Assembly (NCBI GenBank): GCA_002839995.1 | Contig: PGZC01000007.1 | Coordinates: 1 to 64,000, forward strand | DNA: 64,000 nt | Reading direction: 5' to 3' | Source of the DNA: Gammaproteobacteria bacterium HGW-Gammaproteobacteria-4 | GTDB taxonomy: Bacteria; Pseudomonadota; Gammaproteobacteria; Xanthomonadales; Xanthomonadaceae | Shown: piece by piece, positions 19,330 through 29,357 of the stretch | Position numbering within the stretch: position 1 is the stretch's first letter | How the letters are laid out: every line of letters starts with the position of its first letter | The notes under the pieces: model-generated | The model's input: only the letters and a program-made list of their open reading frames with translations | Database searches by the model: none | Told to the model about the DNA's origin: nothing | Program-made: the position numbers and the translations under genes

Positions 19330-20902
19330 CGCATTCCATGTTTCCGTCATCGCTTTGGTCATCAGCATTGTCGGTGCGCGCTGGAGCCCATGGTGCTACT
19401 ACGGTGTTGCGCTGTTCGGCGGACTGACGCTGCTGGGTCTCTACGATCTGGCGCAGACGCGGCGGACGCTGAATCGCAACTACCCGATCCTGATCCACTT
19501 TCGTTACTTTCTGGAATCGATCGGCCCGGAGATCCGCCAGTATTTCATCGAGGCCGATACCGACGACCGGCCTTACTCGCGCGAGCAGCGCAATCTGGTC
19601 TATCAACGCGCCAAGAACACCCTTGATAAACGACCGTTCGGCACCTTGCTCGATGTCTATGGCGAAGGCTATGAATGGATCACCCATGCGATGGTGCCGG
19701 CGCAGATCGATTCGCACGATTTCCGCGTAGCGATTGGCGTTGAGCGCAAACAACCGTATTCGGCCAGCGTATTCAATATCTCGGCGATGAGCTTCGGCTC
19801 GTTGTCCGCCAACGCCATCCGCGCGCTCAACGGTGGTGCCGCCAGGGGAAACTTTTACCACGACACCGGCGAGGGCTCGATATCGCGTTATCACCGCGAG
19901 TTCGGTGGCGACCTGGTATGGGAAATCGGCTCGGGTTACTTCGGTTGCCGCAATCGCGATGGCAGTTTCAGCGAATCGCGCTTTGCCGAGAACGCCTGCG
20001 ATCCGCAGGTGAAAATGATCGAGCTCAAACTCTCGCAAGGCGCCAAGCCCGGCCACGGCGGTGTGTTGCCCGGCGCCAAGGTGACCGCCGAAATTGCCGA
20101 GGCGCGTGGCGTGCCGGTCGGCGAAACGGTGGAATCGCCCGCTGCGCACGCGATGTTTTCCACGCCGATCCAGTTGCTGCAATTCATTGCCCGCCTGCGC
20201 GAACTCTCAGGCGACAAACCTACCGGCTTCAAGTTGGCGATCGGACACCCCTGGGAATGGTTTGCCATCGTCAAGGCGATGCTGGAAACCGGCATCGTGC
20301 CCGACTTCATCGTCGTCGACGGCAAGGAAGGCGGCACCGGCGCGGCGCCGATCGAGTTCATCAATCGTGTTGGCATGCCGCTGCGCGAGGGGTTGTTGCT
20401 GGTGCATAACACGCTGATTGGCGCCGGCCTTCGTGACCGGATTCGCATTGGAGCGGCGGGCAAGATCACTTCCGCCTTCAACGTGGCGCGCACGCTTGCC
20501 ATTGGTGCCGACTGGTGCAACGCTGCGCGTGCTTTCATGTTTTCGCTGGGTTGCATCCAGGCGCGCAGTTGCCACAACGATCAATGCCCAACCGGCATCG
20601 CCACCCAGAATCCGCATCGCTGGCGCAATCTGGACGTCGCCGACAAAACCCAGCGTGTCTACAACTACCATCAAGCCACCGTAATGGCGCTCAAGGAACT
20701 GCTCGCTGCGGCCGGTCTGCACGATCCGGCGCAATTGCTGCCCGATCACATTCTGCGTCGGGTATCGCCTACCGACATCGCGTCCTACGCGACGCTCTAT
20801 CCAACGCTGCGGCCCGGCGAGTTGTTGACGGGTGTGCCCGAGCACCTGGTGTTCACGCGCTACTGGGCGCGTGCGCGGGCGGATACCTTCGCGCTGAATT
20901 GA
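19301..20902 (+). CDS. FMN-binding glutamate synthase family protein
   Basis: The 533 residues carry two N-terminal membrane segments (about residues 13-48), then a GltB-like FMN barrel ([40 protein letters not shown]). A C-terminal 3Fe-4S-type cysteine cluster follows ([13 protein letters not shown]). It lacks the amidotransferase domain of full glutamate synthase, as in the membrane-anchored stand-alone family found in many proteobacteria. Substrate and electron partner are unknown. It starts inside the end of ispG, so the two are probably coupled. Confidence 0.85.
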   Translation: MQLVIHQRRSAFHVSVIALVISIVGARWSPWCYYGVALFGGLTLLGLYDLAQTRRTLNRNYPILIHFRYFLESIGPEIRQYFIEADTDDRPYSREQRNLVYQRAKNTLDKRPFGTLLDVYGEGYEWITHAMVPAQIDSHDFRVAIGVERKQPYSASVFNISAMSFGSLSANAIRALNGGAARGNFYHDTGEGSISRYHREFGGDLVWEIGSGYFGCRNRDGSFSESRFAENACDPQVKMIELKLSQGAKPGHGGVLPGAKVTAEIAEARGVPVGETVESPAAHAMFSTPIQLLQFIARLRELSGDKPTGFKLAIGHPWEWFAIVKAMLETGIVPDFIVVDGKEGGTGAAPIEFINRVGMPLREGLLLVHNTLIGAGLRDRIRIGAAGKITSAFNVARTLAIGADWCNAARAFMFSLGCIQARSCHNDQCPTGIATQNPHRWRNLDVADKTQRVYNYHQATVMALKELLAAAGLHDPAQLLPDHILRRVSPTDIASYATLYPTLRPGELLTGVPEHLVFTRYWARARADTFALN

Positions 20903-20922
20903 GTGCCTGTGAGCCTGCTGGA

Positions 20923-21193
20923 GTCGCCCACGGGGTGGGCTCCTACAGGGTTGCTTCTTGTCATGTCGCCCACGGGGTGGGCTCCTGCAGGGTTGCTTCT
21001 TGTAATGTCGCCCACAGGGTGGGCTCCTACAGGGTTGCTTCTTGTCATGTCGCCCACGGGGTGGGCTCCTACAGGGTTGCTTCTTGTAATGTCGCCCACA
21101 GGGTGGGCTCCTACAGGGTATATGTCGCCCACAGGGTGGGCTCCTGTAAGGGTGCGTTGACGCTTGTCTGTAGGAGCCCACCCTGTGGGCGAC
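20923..21193. repeat. REP-like tandem array, 42-bp period
   Basis: Five reversed copies of the 24-bp repeat begin at 20923, 20965, 21007, 21049 and 21091, exactly 42 bp apart. A sixth begins at 21124 after a shortened spacer, and one forward copy at 21170-21193 closes the array as an inverted partner. Spacers (AGGGTTGCTTCTTGT-C/A-AT) are nearly identical. It fills the 335-base gap between two converging genes. Because 42 is divisible by three, several frames stay open across it, but no real protein is indicated. Confidence 0.95.
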
Positions 21194-21237
21194 CTGGCCT
21201 GTGGGCGACCTGGCTCGGGCTCAAGCGCGACAGGTCG

Positions 21238-21528
21238 TCAGTCCGGGTGCCCGTCGTGTTTGTGCGCGGCGAGTTGATCGTTGCTTGCCTCGGTCTGAAA
21301 GCGCGCCTTCCACTCGCTGTAAGGCATGCCGTAGACGTGTTCGCGCGCCTCGTCCTTGCTCATTGGCGCGCCCTGGGCATCGGCGGCTTCGCGCAGCCAG
21401 TTCGACAGGCAGTTGCGACAAAAACCGGCCAGATTCATGAGATCGATGTTCTGCACATCGCTGCGTTCGCGCAGATGTTGAAGCAGGCGGCGGAAGGCGG
21501 CGGCTTCCAGTGCGGTCAAATCCGACAT
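21238..21528 (-). CDS. DUF1244 family protein
   Basis: A 96-residue conserved proteobacterial protein of unknown function. The body is helical with a [12 protein letters not shown] segment near residues 37-48 whose two cysteines are typical of the family, followed by [14 protein letters not shown] chose the ATG at 21528 because it gives the family N-terminus; the open frame continues upstream as a shadow of folD. It is divergent from folD across a 57-base gap that holds a perfect inverted repeat. Confidence 0.82.
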   Translation of the reverse strand: MSDLTALEAAAFRRLLQHLRERSDVQNIDLMNLAGFCRNCLSNWLREAADAQGAPMSKDEAREHVYGMPYSEWKARFQTEASNDQLAAHKHDGHPD

Positions 21529-21546
21529 GTGAACTCCGGCTATCTG

Positions 21547-21574
21547 GGCGATAATGCACACCCTGATTATCGCC
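21547..21574. promoter_or_regulatory. inverted repeat in the DUF1244/folD divergent promoter gap
   Basis: GGCGATAAT (21547-21555) is mirrored by ATTATCGCC (21566-21574) with a 10-base spacer. Each arm contains GATAAT, a good -10 hexamer for the gene on its own side. Placement gives start sites about 25-30 bases ahead of each ATG. This reads as a pair of back-to-back promoters or an operator covering both. No -35 boxes are obvious. Confidence 0.5.
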
Positions 21575-21585
21575 GAATCGCGTGC

Positions 21586-22467
21586 ATGAGTGCCCGAATT
21601 CTTGACGGCAAGGCTATTGCCGACAACCTTCTCGACAACCTTGCCGCGCGCGTGCGCGCGCGTTTGCACGCGGGCCTGGCGCGGCCCGGGCTGGCGGTTG
21701 TCCTGGTCGGCAACGATCCGGCATCGGCGGTTTACGTACGCAACAAACGCCGTGCCTGCGAGCGTGTGGGTATCCATGCGTTCGACTACGATTTGCCCGC
21801 CGATGTGAGCGATGCCGCGTTGTGCGCGTTGATCGACCGGCTCAACGCCGATCCGCAGATCCACGGCATTCTGGTGCAATTGCCGTTGCCCGGGCAGCGC
21901 GACCCCAGCGCATTGATTCACCGCATCGACCCGCGCAAGGACGTGGACGGCTTTCACCCGGAAAATGTCGGCCATCTGGCGCTGCGCCAGTTTGGCCTGC
22001 GCCCGTGCACGCCGCGCGGCATCACCACCTTGCTGGCGTGGACGGATCGCCCGGTGCGCGGCCAGACTGCAACCATTGTCGGCGTTTCCAATCACGTCGG
22101 CCGGCCGATGGCGATGGAACTGTTGATTGCCGGCTGCACCACCATCAGTTGCCACAAGTTCACCCCGCGCGACGTGCTCGAATACCAAGTGCGCCAGGCC
22201 GATATTCTGGTGGTGGCGGTCGGTCGGCCGAACCTGATTCCCGGTGAATGGGTAAAGCCGGGCGCGGTGGTAATCGATGTCGGCATCAACCGGATGGACG
22301 ATGGCCGTTTGTGCGGCGATGTCGGCTTTCAGGCTGCGAGCGAACGCGCGTCCTGGATCACCCCGGTGCCGGGTGGCGTGGGGCCGATGACGGTGGCGAC
22401 GCTGATGCAGAACACGCTGGAGGCCGCGGAACTGGCGGAACACCCGGAAACCGGCTGCCCGGCGTAA
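21586..22467 (+). CDS. folD: bifunctional methylene-THF dehydrogenase/cyclohydrolase
   Basis: Interconverts 5,10-methylene-, methenyl- and 10-formyl-tetrahydrofolate, supplying one-carbon units for purine synthesis. The 293 residues show the catalytic [14 protein letters not shown] segment (about residues 46-59), [10 protein letters not shown] near 88, [14 protein letters not shown] near 112, the NADP-binding [12 protein letters not shown] near 167 and [12 protein letters not shown] near 265. The start ATG at 21586 gives the normal N-terminus. guaB follows 69 bases later with its own -10-like box. Confidence 0.96.
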   Translation: MSARILDGKAIADNLLDNLAARVRARLHAGLARPGLAVVLVGNDPASAVYVRNKRRACERVGIHAFDYDLPADVSDAALCALIDRLNADPQIHGILVQLPLPGQRDPSALIHRIDPRKDVDGFHPENVGHLALRQFGLRPCTPRGITTLLAWTDRPVRGQTATIVGVSNHVGRPMAMELLIAGCTTISCHKFTPRDVLEYQVRQADILVVAVGRPNLIPGEWVKPGAVVIDVGINRMDDGRLCGDVGFQAASERASWITPVPGGVGPMTVATLMQNTLEAAELAEHPETGCPA

Positions 22468-23994
<1,527 letters not shown>

Positions 23995-24027
23995 AAGCCG
24001 GGACTCGGAGTCTGGGAAAAGCAATTG

Positions 24028-24158
24028 GTCCGCAAAGAACGCCAAGTGCGCAAAGGAAAGCCCAAAGCCGAGCCAATAGAAGGATGGGTAGGGCGCGTCG
24101 AAGCCCGGCAGGAGCCATCCCAGCGCTGTTATTTGCGTCTTTTGCGTCTTTTGCGGAC
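24028..24158. repeat. imperfect inverted repeat in the guaB-guaA gap
   Basis: The arm at 24028-24042 (GTCCGCAAAGAACGC) is complementary with two mismatches to 24144-24158 (GCGTCTTTTGCGGAC). The right arm includes a 9-base tandem TTGCGTCTT. It could fold the intergenic mRNA between guaB and guaA into a stem. No riboswitch is recognisable. Confidence 0.5.
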
Positions 24159-24211
24159 CCGAGTGCTTTGCGTTTTTTCCCGAATCCAGGCTTCATCAAC
24201 TCCCGAGCCCC

Positions 24212-25702
24212 ATGACCAACATCCACCGCGACAAAATCCTCATCCTCGATTTCGGCGCGCAGTACACGCAGTTGATCGCGCGGCGCATCCGCGAGATCGG
24301 TGTGTATTGCGAAATCTGGGCCTGGGATCATGACCCAATCGAGATCGCGGCGTTCGGTGCCAAGGGCATCATCCTGTCCGGCGGCCCGGAGTCGACCACC
24401 GCCGCCGATGCGCCGCGCGCGCCGCAGGCGGTGTTCGATGCCGGCCTGCCGATCCTCGGCATCTGCTACGGCATGCAGACCCTGGCCGCGCAACTGGGCG
24501 GCAGCACCGAAGCCGCCGATCAGCGCGAGTTCGGTCGCGCGCAAGTCGATCGGATCGCCGAGGATCGTCTGCTCGGCGGCCTGTCCGACCATCCCGGGCA
24601 CGCACGGCTTGATGTATGGATGAGCCATGGCGATCACGTTGCCAGCGCGCCGCCCGGTTTCGTGGTCACCGCCCGCACCGAGCGCATCCCGGTGGCGGCG
24701 ATGGCCGACGACGCGCGCCGCTGGTACGGCGTACAGTTTCATCCCGAAGTCACCCACACCCGACAGGGCGAGACGCTGCTGCGCCGCTTCGTGGTCGACA
24801 TCTGCGGTTGTCAGACGCTATGGACTGCGGCACACATCATCGATGATCAGATCGCTCGGGTACACGCACTGATCGGCGAGGGCGACGTGCTGCTGGGTTT
24901 GTCCGGCGGTGTCGATTCCTCGGTGGTGGCGGCGTTGCTGCACCGGGCGTTGGGTGTTCGCCTGACCTGCGTGTTCGTCGATACCGGCCTGCTGCGCTGG
25001 CAGGAGGGCGATCAGGTGATGGCTACTTTCGCCGAACATCTGGGCGTGAAGGTGATCCGCGTCGATGCCGCCGAGCGCTATTTTGCGGCGCTGGCGGGTG
25101 TCAGCGATCCAGAAGCCAAGCGCAAGATCATCGGCCGCCTGTTCGTGGAAATCTTCGACGAAGAGGCGTCAAAGCTGCACAACGTGAAGTGGCTGGCGCA
25201 GGGCACCATCTACCCCGACGTGATCGAATCGGCCGGCAGCAAGACCGGCAAAGCGCACGTCATCAAGAGCCACCACAACGTCGGCGGCGTCGAACTCGGC
25301 CTGCCGCGGGAGATGGTCTATCGCCATCCCTTCCCCGGCCCCGGCCTGGGCGTGCGCATCCTCGGCGAGGTCAAGCGCGAGTACGCCGAACTGTTGGCTC
25401 GCGCCGACGCCATCTTCATCGACGAGCTGCGCAAATCCGGCTGGTACGACAAGACCAGTCAGGCGTTCGCGGTGTTCCTGCCGGTGAAATCGGTCGGCGT
25501 GGTCGGCGATGCGCGCGCCTACGAATGGGTGATCGCCCTGCGCGCCGTCGAGACCATCGACTTCATGACCGCCCACTGGGCGCACCTGCCCTACGATCTG
25601 CTCGGCACAGTTTCAAATAGGATAATCAATGAATTACGCGGTGTTTCTCGCGTAGTTTATGACATATCCGGCAAGCCGCCGGCGACGATCGAGTGGGAGT
25701 GA
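24212..25702 (+). CDS. guaA: GMP synthase (glutamine-hydrolysing) with an internal in-frame gap
   Basis: Aminates XMP to GMP using glutamine and ATP. The glutaminase domain is intact (Cys85 in GICYGMQT, His177 and Glu179 in QFHPEVT), as are the PP-loop SGGVDSS at 231-237 and the C-terminal dimerisation domain ending IEWE. The 496 residues are shorter than the usual ~525. After HHNVGG (residues 354-359) the sequence jumps to VELGLPREM, so by memory of E. coli GuaA about 25 residues (the LPKEMK...DEVRKIG helix segment) are absent without a frameshift. The lost piece belongs to the PP-loop domain, so activity is doubtful. The 3' end is the integration point of the island that follows. Confidence 0.9.
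   Translation: MTNIHRDKILILDFGAQYTQLIARRIREIGVYCEIWAWDHDPIEIAAFGAKGIILSGGPESTTAADAPRAPQAVFDAGLPILGICYGMQTLAAQLGGSTEAADQREFGRAQVDRIAEDRLLGGLSDHPGHARLDVWMSHGDHVASAPPGFVVTARTERIPVAAMADDARRWYGVQFHPEVTHTRQGETLLRRFVVDICGCQTLWTAAHIIDDQIARVHALIGEGDVLLGLSGGVDSSVVAALLHRALGVRLTCVFVDTGLLRWQEGDQVMATFAEHLGVKVIRVDAAERYFAALAGVSDPEAKRKIIGRLFVEIFDEEASKLHNVKWLAQGTIYPDVIESAGSKTGKAHVIKSHHNVGGVELGLPREMVYRHPFPGPGLGVRILGEVKREYAELLARADAIFIDELRKSGWYDKTSQAFAVFLPVKSVGVVGDARAYEWVIALRAVETIDFMTAHWAHLPYDLLGTVSNRIINELRGVSRVVYDISGKPPATIEWE
25687..25702 (+). other. left attachment-site repeat (end of guaA)
   Basis: GATCGAGTGGGAGTGA, the last 16 bases of guaA including its stop, recurs perfectly at 36140-36155. The 3' end of guaA is a known integration target for genomic islands, so this is read as attL. 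Confidence 0.8.
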
Positions 25703-25736
25703 TCGGGCGTCCGGCATCGGCCAAGGCGGCGAAACG

Positions 25737-25874
25737 CTAGGGAAGCTCTGAACAAGCTGTCATTGCGAGGAGCGAAGCGACGTGGCAATCCAGAAATATA
25801 CGGAAAAACAAAGCACTGGATTGCTTCGCTGCGCTCGCAAAGACGCTGGAGACAATTGTTCAGAGGTTCCCTAG
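25737..25874. mobile_element. MITE with CTAG target duplication, copy 1
   Basis: A 130-bp non-coding element (25741-25870) has 15-bp terminal inverted repeats, GGAAGCTCTGAACAA and TTGTTCAGAGGTTCC, with one mismatch. It is flanked by CTAG on both sides (25737-25740 and 25871-25874). Internal arms contain TCATTGCGAG...GCAATCCAG and its mirror. CTAG duplications and these termini suggest an IS5-group parent (inference). It fills most of the 261-base gap between guaA and the first antitoxin. A second copy begins at 43862. Confidence 0.75.
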
Positions 25875-25963
25875 GGAAGGAAGGGGCGCGGACGACGTCG
25901 ATTGCGGCCATGCTTGCATTCCGATAAAGTGCAAGTATCTACATCATTAAGAGGTATTGCAAC

Positions 25964-26200
25964 ATGCCATCCGTTACCGTCCGAAACGTGCCCGATGAGG
26001 TACATCGCGCCATCCGCGTGCGGGCTGCTCAACACGGTCGCAGCATCGAGGCTGAGATGCGCGACATTCTGGAATCCGCAGTAAAGCCGCCGGGTCGGGT
26101 CGCCGAAATCGGCCGCAAGTTGAAGTTGACCGAAGAAGAGTTCGCCATCTTCGAGAGCGTGCGCGACAAAACCCCGGCCCGTGCTGCGAGCTTTGAATGA
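25964..26200 (+). CDS. FitA-like ribbon-helix-helix antitoxin
   Basis: A 78-residue DNA-binding antitoxin. The N-terminal ribbon-helix-helix (MPSVTVRNVPDEVHRAIRVR, then AAQHGRSIEAEMRDIL) is typical of FitA/VapB antitoxins. The acidic C-terminus (LTEEEFAIFESVRDK) would wrap the toxin. It overlaps the PIN toxin by ATGA. An inverted repeat CTTGCA...TGCAAG (25913-25935) about 30 bases upstream is a possible autoregulatory operator. Confidence 0.87.
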   Translation: MPSVTVRNVPDEVHRAIRVRAAQHGRSIEAEMRDILESAVKPPGRVAEIGRKLKLTEEEFAIFESVRDKTPARAASFE

Positions 26201-26619
26201 TCCTGCTCGATACCAATGTGGTTTCCGAGCCGCTGCGTCCAACGCCGGACGCTCGCATCCGTGATTGGATCGACGCACAGCCGTTGGAAACGATGTACCT
26301 GTCGGCGATGACCGTGGCCGAGCTGCGCGCCGGTGTTGCGCTGATGCCGTCCGGCAAGCGCCGCACGGCGCTGCATGAGCACATGGAAAGACGCGTGCTG
26401 CCGACGTTCGCGGGGCGCGTGCTACCGTTCGACATGGCCTGCACGAATGCCTACGCCGAGCTGATCGCGCGGGTGCGCAGGGCAGGGAGCGGCATCGAGA
26501 CGGCCGACGCCTGCATCGCAGCGGTCGCCCTTGCCAACGGATTTATCGTTGCCACACGTGACACCGCCCCTTTCCTGGCCGCCGGCCTGGACGTCATCAA
26601 CCCCTGGCAGGGCGCATAA
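26197..26619 (+). CDS. FitB/VapC-type PIN-domain toxin
   Basis: A 140-residue PIN ribonuclease, expected to cleave RNA when free of its antitoxin. Acidic residues expected at the active site are visible: Asp5 in LLDTNVVSE, the Glu in MTVAELRAG near residue 48, and Asp residues in ETADACIAAVA near 105 and ATRDTAPF near 120. Start and reading frame are fixed by the ATGA overlap with the antitoxin. It ends 16 bases before the methyltransferase, so the pair may help maintain the island. Confidence 0.88.
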   Translation: MILLDTNVVSEPLRPTPDARIRDWIDAQPLETMYLSAMTVAELRAGVALMPSGKRRTALHEHMERRVLPTFAGRVLPFDMACTNAYAELIARVRRAGSGIETADACIAAVALANGFIVATRDTAPFLAAGLDVINPWQGA

Positions 26620-26635
26620 GGGTGTCCGTGCGCCC

Positions 26636-29329
26636 ATGAACGCCGTAGAAATCGAACAAGCCATCACCGACCTTGCCGAGCAACCCTTCGATCCGGCGGA
26701 GTTTCCTTACGCTTTTCTTGAAGCCTTTGGCAACAAGGCCACCACCCTCAAGCGCCTGCGCGCCGGGGCGTCGAACAAGTCCGACCTGGGCGGTGTGCTC
26801 CAGACCAGCAACATCCATATCCTGATCTGCGATGCGGGGCAGGTGACGGCAACGCTCAAGGCGCTCAAGGCCAGCCCGGCGACGACCAAGGCCAAGGCCA
26901 GGTTCATCCTCGCCACCGACGGCACGGACTTTGAGGCAGAAGACCTGAGCAGCGGCGAGACCGTCGCCTGCGCCTTCAAGGATTTCCCCGACCACTTCGG
27001 CTTCTTCCTGCCGCTGGCGGGCATCAGCACGGTTCGGCAGATCAGCGAAAACGCCTTCGATATCCGCGCCACCAGCCGCCTGAACCGGCTGTACCTCGAA
27101 CTGCTGAAAGACAACCCGGAGTGGGGCACGGCGGAGCGTCGCCACGACATGAACCACTTCATGGCGCGCCTGATCTTTTGCTTCTTCGCCGAAGACACCG
27201 GCATCTTCAATGGCGCCTTCACCGAAACCATCGAACAGATGAGTGCGCGGGATTCGTCCAACACCCACGAAGTGATCGCCACGCTGTTCCGCGCCATGAA
27301 CACCCGGCGCGAGGACCGCACCGCCGCCGGCATTCCGCGCTGGGCCGAAGACTTCCCCTACGTCAACGGCCAGTTGTTCGCCGGCAGCGAAGCGGTGCCG
27401 CGTTTCAGTCGCATCGCCCGGTCCTACCTGCTGCACGTCGGCGGCCTGGACTGGACCCGGATCAACCCGGACATCTTCGGCTCGATGATCCAGGCCGTTG
27501 CCGAGGACGAGGAACGCGGCGAGCTGGGGATGCACTACACCAGCGTTCCCAATATCCTGAAGGTGCTGAAGGCGAAGATCCGGGTGTTCGACCCGGCCTG
27601 CGGTTCCGGCAACTTCCTGGTCATCGCCTACAAGCAAATGCGCACCATCGAGGCCGAGATCAACCGGCGGCGCGGCGAGCCGGATCGCGCATCGGACATC
27701 CCGCTCACCAACTTTCGCGGCATCGAACTGCGCGACTTCCCGGCCGAGATCGCCCGCCTGGCGCTGGTCATCGCCGAATACCAGTGCGACGTGCTGTACC
27801 GCGGCGACAAGCTGGCGCTGGCCGAGTTCTTGCCGCTGCGCAACGAGAACTGGATCACCTGCGGCAACGCGTTGCGGCTGGACTGGCTGAGCGTGTGTCC
27901 GCCGACAGGCACCGGCGTGAAGATGCAGGCGGACGACTTGTTCGAGACGCCGCTCGATCAGGTGGAGATCGATTTCGAGAACGAGGGCGGTGAGACGTAC
28001 ATCTGCGGCAATCCTCCCTACCTGGGCAACACTTGGCAGAGTGCAGAGCAAAAGGCTGACATCCGTAACATCGTCAGCGGTCGCACGGGTTCGCCTGGCT
28101 TCTTGGACTATGTGAGTGGGTGGTTCATCAAGGCGGCGGATTACATCCGTCGCGCTGGCGGTGCTAGCGCCTTCGTGAGCACGAACTCAATCTGCCAAGG
28201 CCAGTCGGTTCCTATCCTTTGGCCTGTCGTGTATGAGACGGGCTGCGACATTCTCTTTGCGTACACCTCATTCAAGTGGGCGAATCTCGCCAGCCACAAT
28301 GCGGGCGTGACTGTTGGCGTCGTTGGGATTGGAGCCGCCTCTGGTGCGCTGCGTCGTCTGTACGAGCATCAAGAAGATGGAAGAGTTGTCGTGCGCGAAG
28401 GTGTTTCGATAACCCCTTACTTGACCATTGGCCCACCCGTCATCGTTGAGAAGCGCGCCCAAGCCTTGTCAGAATTGGCACCAATGGAGTTTGGCAACAA
28501 GCCCAGCGATGGAGGCCATCTACTGCTCAGCGCCGATGAGTTGGAGGCTCTCGCCATTACTAAAACGCAGCGCGAATTGCTCGTTCGTCGCATCTACGGA
28601 TCGGAGGACTTCATCAATGGTGGTTCGCGGTTTTGCGTTTGGATTGAAGACGAAAACCTAGCAACTGCCGAAGCCATCCCTGCGCTCAAAGAGCGCATTG
28701 AAGCAGTGCGCGCTCTGCGGCTCGCAAGTCCCGACAAGGGAGCCAGGACCATTCTCGCCAAGCGTCCGCATCAACCGAAGTTGATGCGCATAGGGAGGGA
28801 ATCCACACTTGTCGTGCCAATCCACTCGTCCGAGCGGAGGCCCTACTTGCCGGTCGGTCTCACGGACAACCGCAGCACCCTGACAAACGCCGCCTACGGT
28901 CTCTATGACGCGCCGCTCTGGAATCTCGCACTGATCGCATCTCGGATTCATCTTGTCTGGATCGCCACCGTCTGCGGCAAGCTGGAGACACGCTACCGCT
29001 ATTCCAACACCCTCGGTTGGAACACGTTTCCGGTGCCGACACTGACCGAGAAAAACAAGACCGACCTCACCCGCTGCGCCGAGGGCATCCTGCTGGCGCG
29101 CGAGCATCACTTCCCGGCCACCATCGCCGACCTGTACGCCCCCGAGCACATGCCCGCCGACCTGCGGGCCGCCCATGAGCGCAATGACGAAGTGCTGGAG
29201 CGCATCTACATCGGCCGGCGCTTCAAAAACGACACCGAGCGACTGGAAAAGCTGTTCGAGCTGTACTCGATAATGACGACAGTTGCCAAGCCTGCGCCAA
29301 AAGCTAAAAGATCGTTCAAGACTTGTTGA
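26636..29329 (+). CDS. MmeI-like class I SAM-dependent DNA methyltransferase
   Basis: Adenine DNA methyltransferase of the MmeI-like single-chain group, 897 residues. The N-terminal domain (residues 1-180) is followed by a helical spacer with MNHFMARLIFCFFAEDTGIFNG. The methyltransferase domain has DPACGSGN at 319-326 and NPPY at 459-462, and the C-terminal half is a target-recognition region. No PD-ExK nuclease motif is visible in the first ~150 residues, unlike MmeI, so cleavage probably comes from another protein. Residues 299-318 read MHYTSVPNILKVLKAKIRVF. Relatives I recall have about 33 more residues (an NPLFLDDLR-type helix) between LKVL and IRVFDPACG, an apparent in-frame deletion. 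Start at ATG 26636 gives the family N-terminus MNAVEIEQA. Confidence 0.82.
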   Translation: MNAVEIEQAITDLAEQPFDPAEFPYAFLEAFGNKATTLKRLRAGASNKSDLGGVLQTSNIHILICDAGQVTATLKALKASPATTKAKARFILATDGTDFEAEDLSSGETVACAFKDFPDHFGFFLPLAGISTVRQISENAFDIRATSRLNRLYLELLKDNPEWGTAERRHDMNHFMARLIFCFFAEDTGIFNGAFTETIEQMSARDSSNTHEVIATLFRAMNTRREDRTAAGIPRWAEDFPYVNGQLFAGSEAVPRFSRIARSYLLHVGGLDWTRINPDIFGSMIQAVAEDEERGELGMHYTSVPNILKVLKAKIRVFDPACGSGNFLVIAYKQMRTIEAEINRRRGEPDRASDIPLTNFRGIELRDFPAEIARLALVIAEYQCDVLYRGDKLALAEFLPLRNENWITCGNALRLDWLSVCPPTGTGVKMQADDLFETPLDQVEIDFENEGGETYICGNPPYLGNTWQSAEQKADIRNIVSGRTGSPGFLDYVSGWFIKAADYIRRAGGASAFVSTNSICQGQSVPILWPVVYETGCDILFAYTSFKWANLASHNAGVTVGVVGIGAASGALRRLYEHQEDGRVVVREGVSITPYLTIGPPVIVEKRAQALSELAPMEFGNKPSDGGHLLLSADELEALAITKTQRELLVRRIYGSEDFINGGSRFCVWIEDENLATAEAIPALKERIEAVRALRLASPDKGARTILAKRPHQPKLMRIGRESTLVVPIHSSERRPYLPVGLTDNRSTLTNAAYGLYDAPLWNLALIASRIHLVWIATVCGKLETRYRYSNTLGWNTFPVPTLTEKNKTDLTRCAEGILLAREHHFPATIADLYAPEHMPADLRAAHERNDEVLERIYIGRRFKNDTERLEKLFELYSIMTTVAKPAPKAKRSFKTC

Positions 29330-29357
29330 CTGCGGAATCCCAAGGGAGCGTCCGAAC

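Noticed and set aside
20903-21160. Repetitive ORFs on both strands through the 42-bp array
   Set aside because: They exist only because the repeat period is divisible by three; no ribosome site and no conserved protein.
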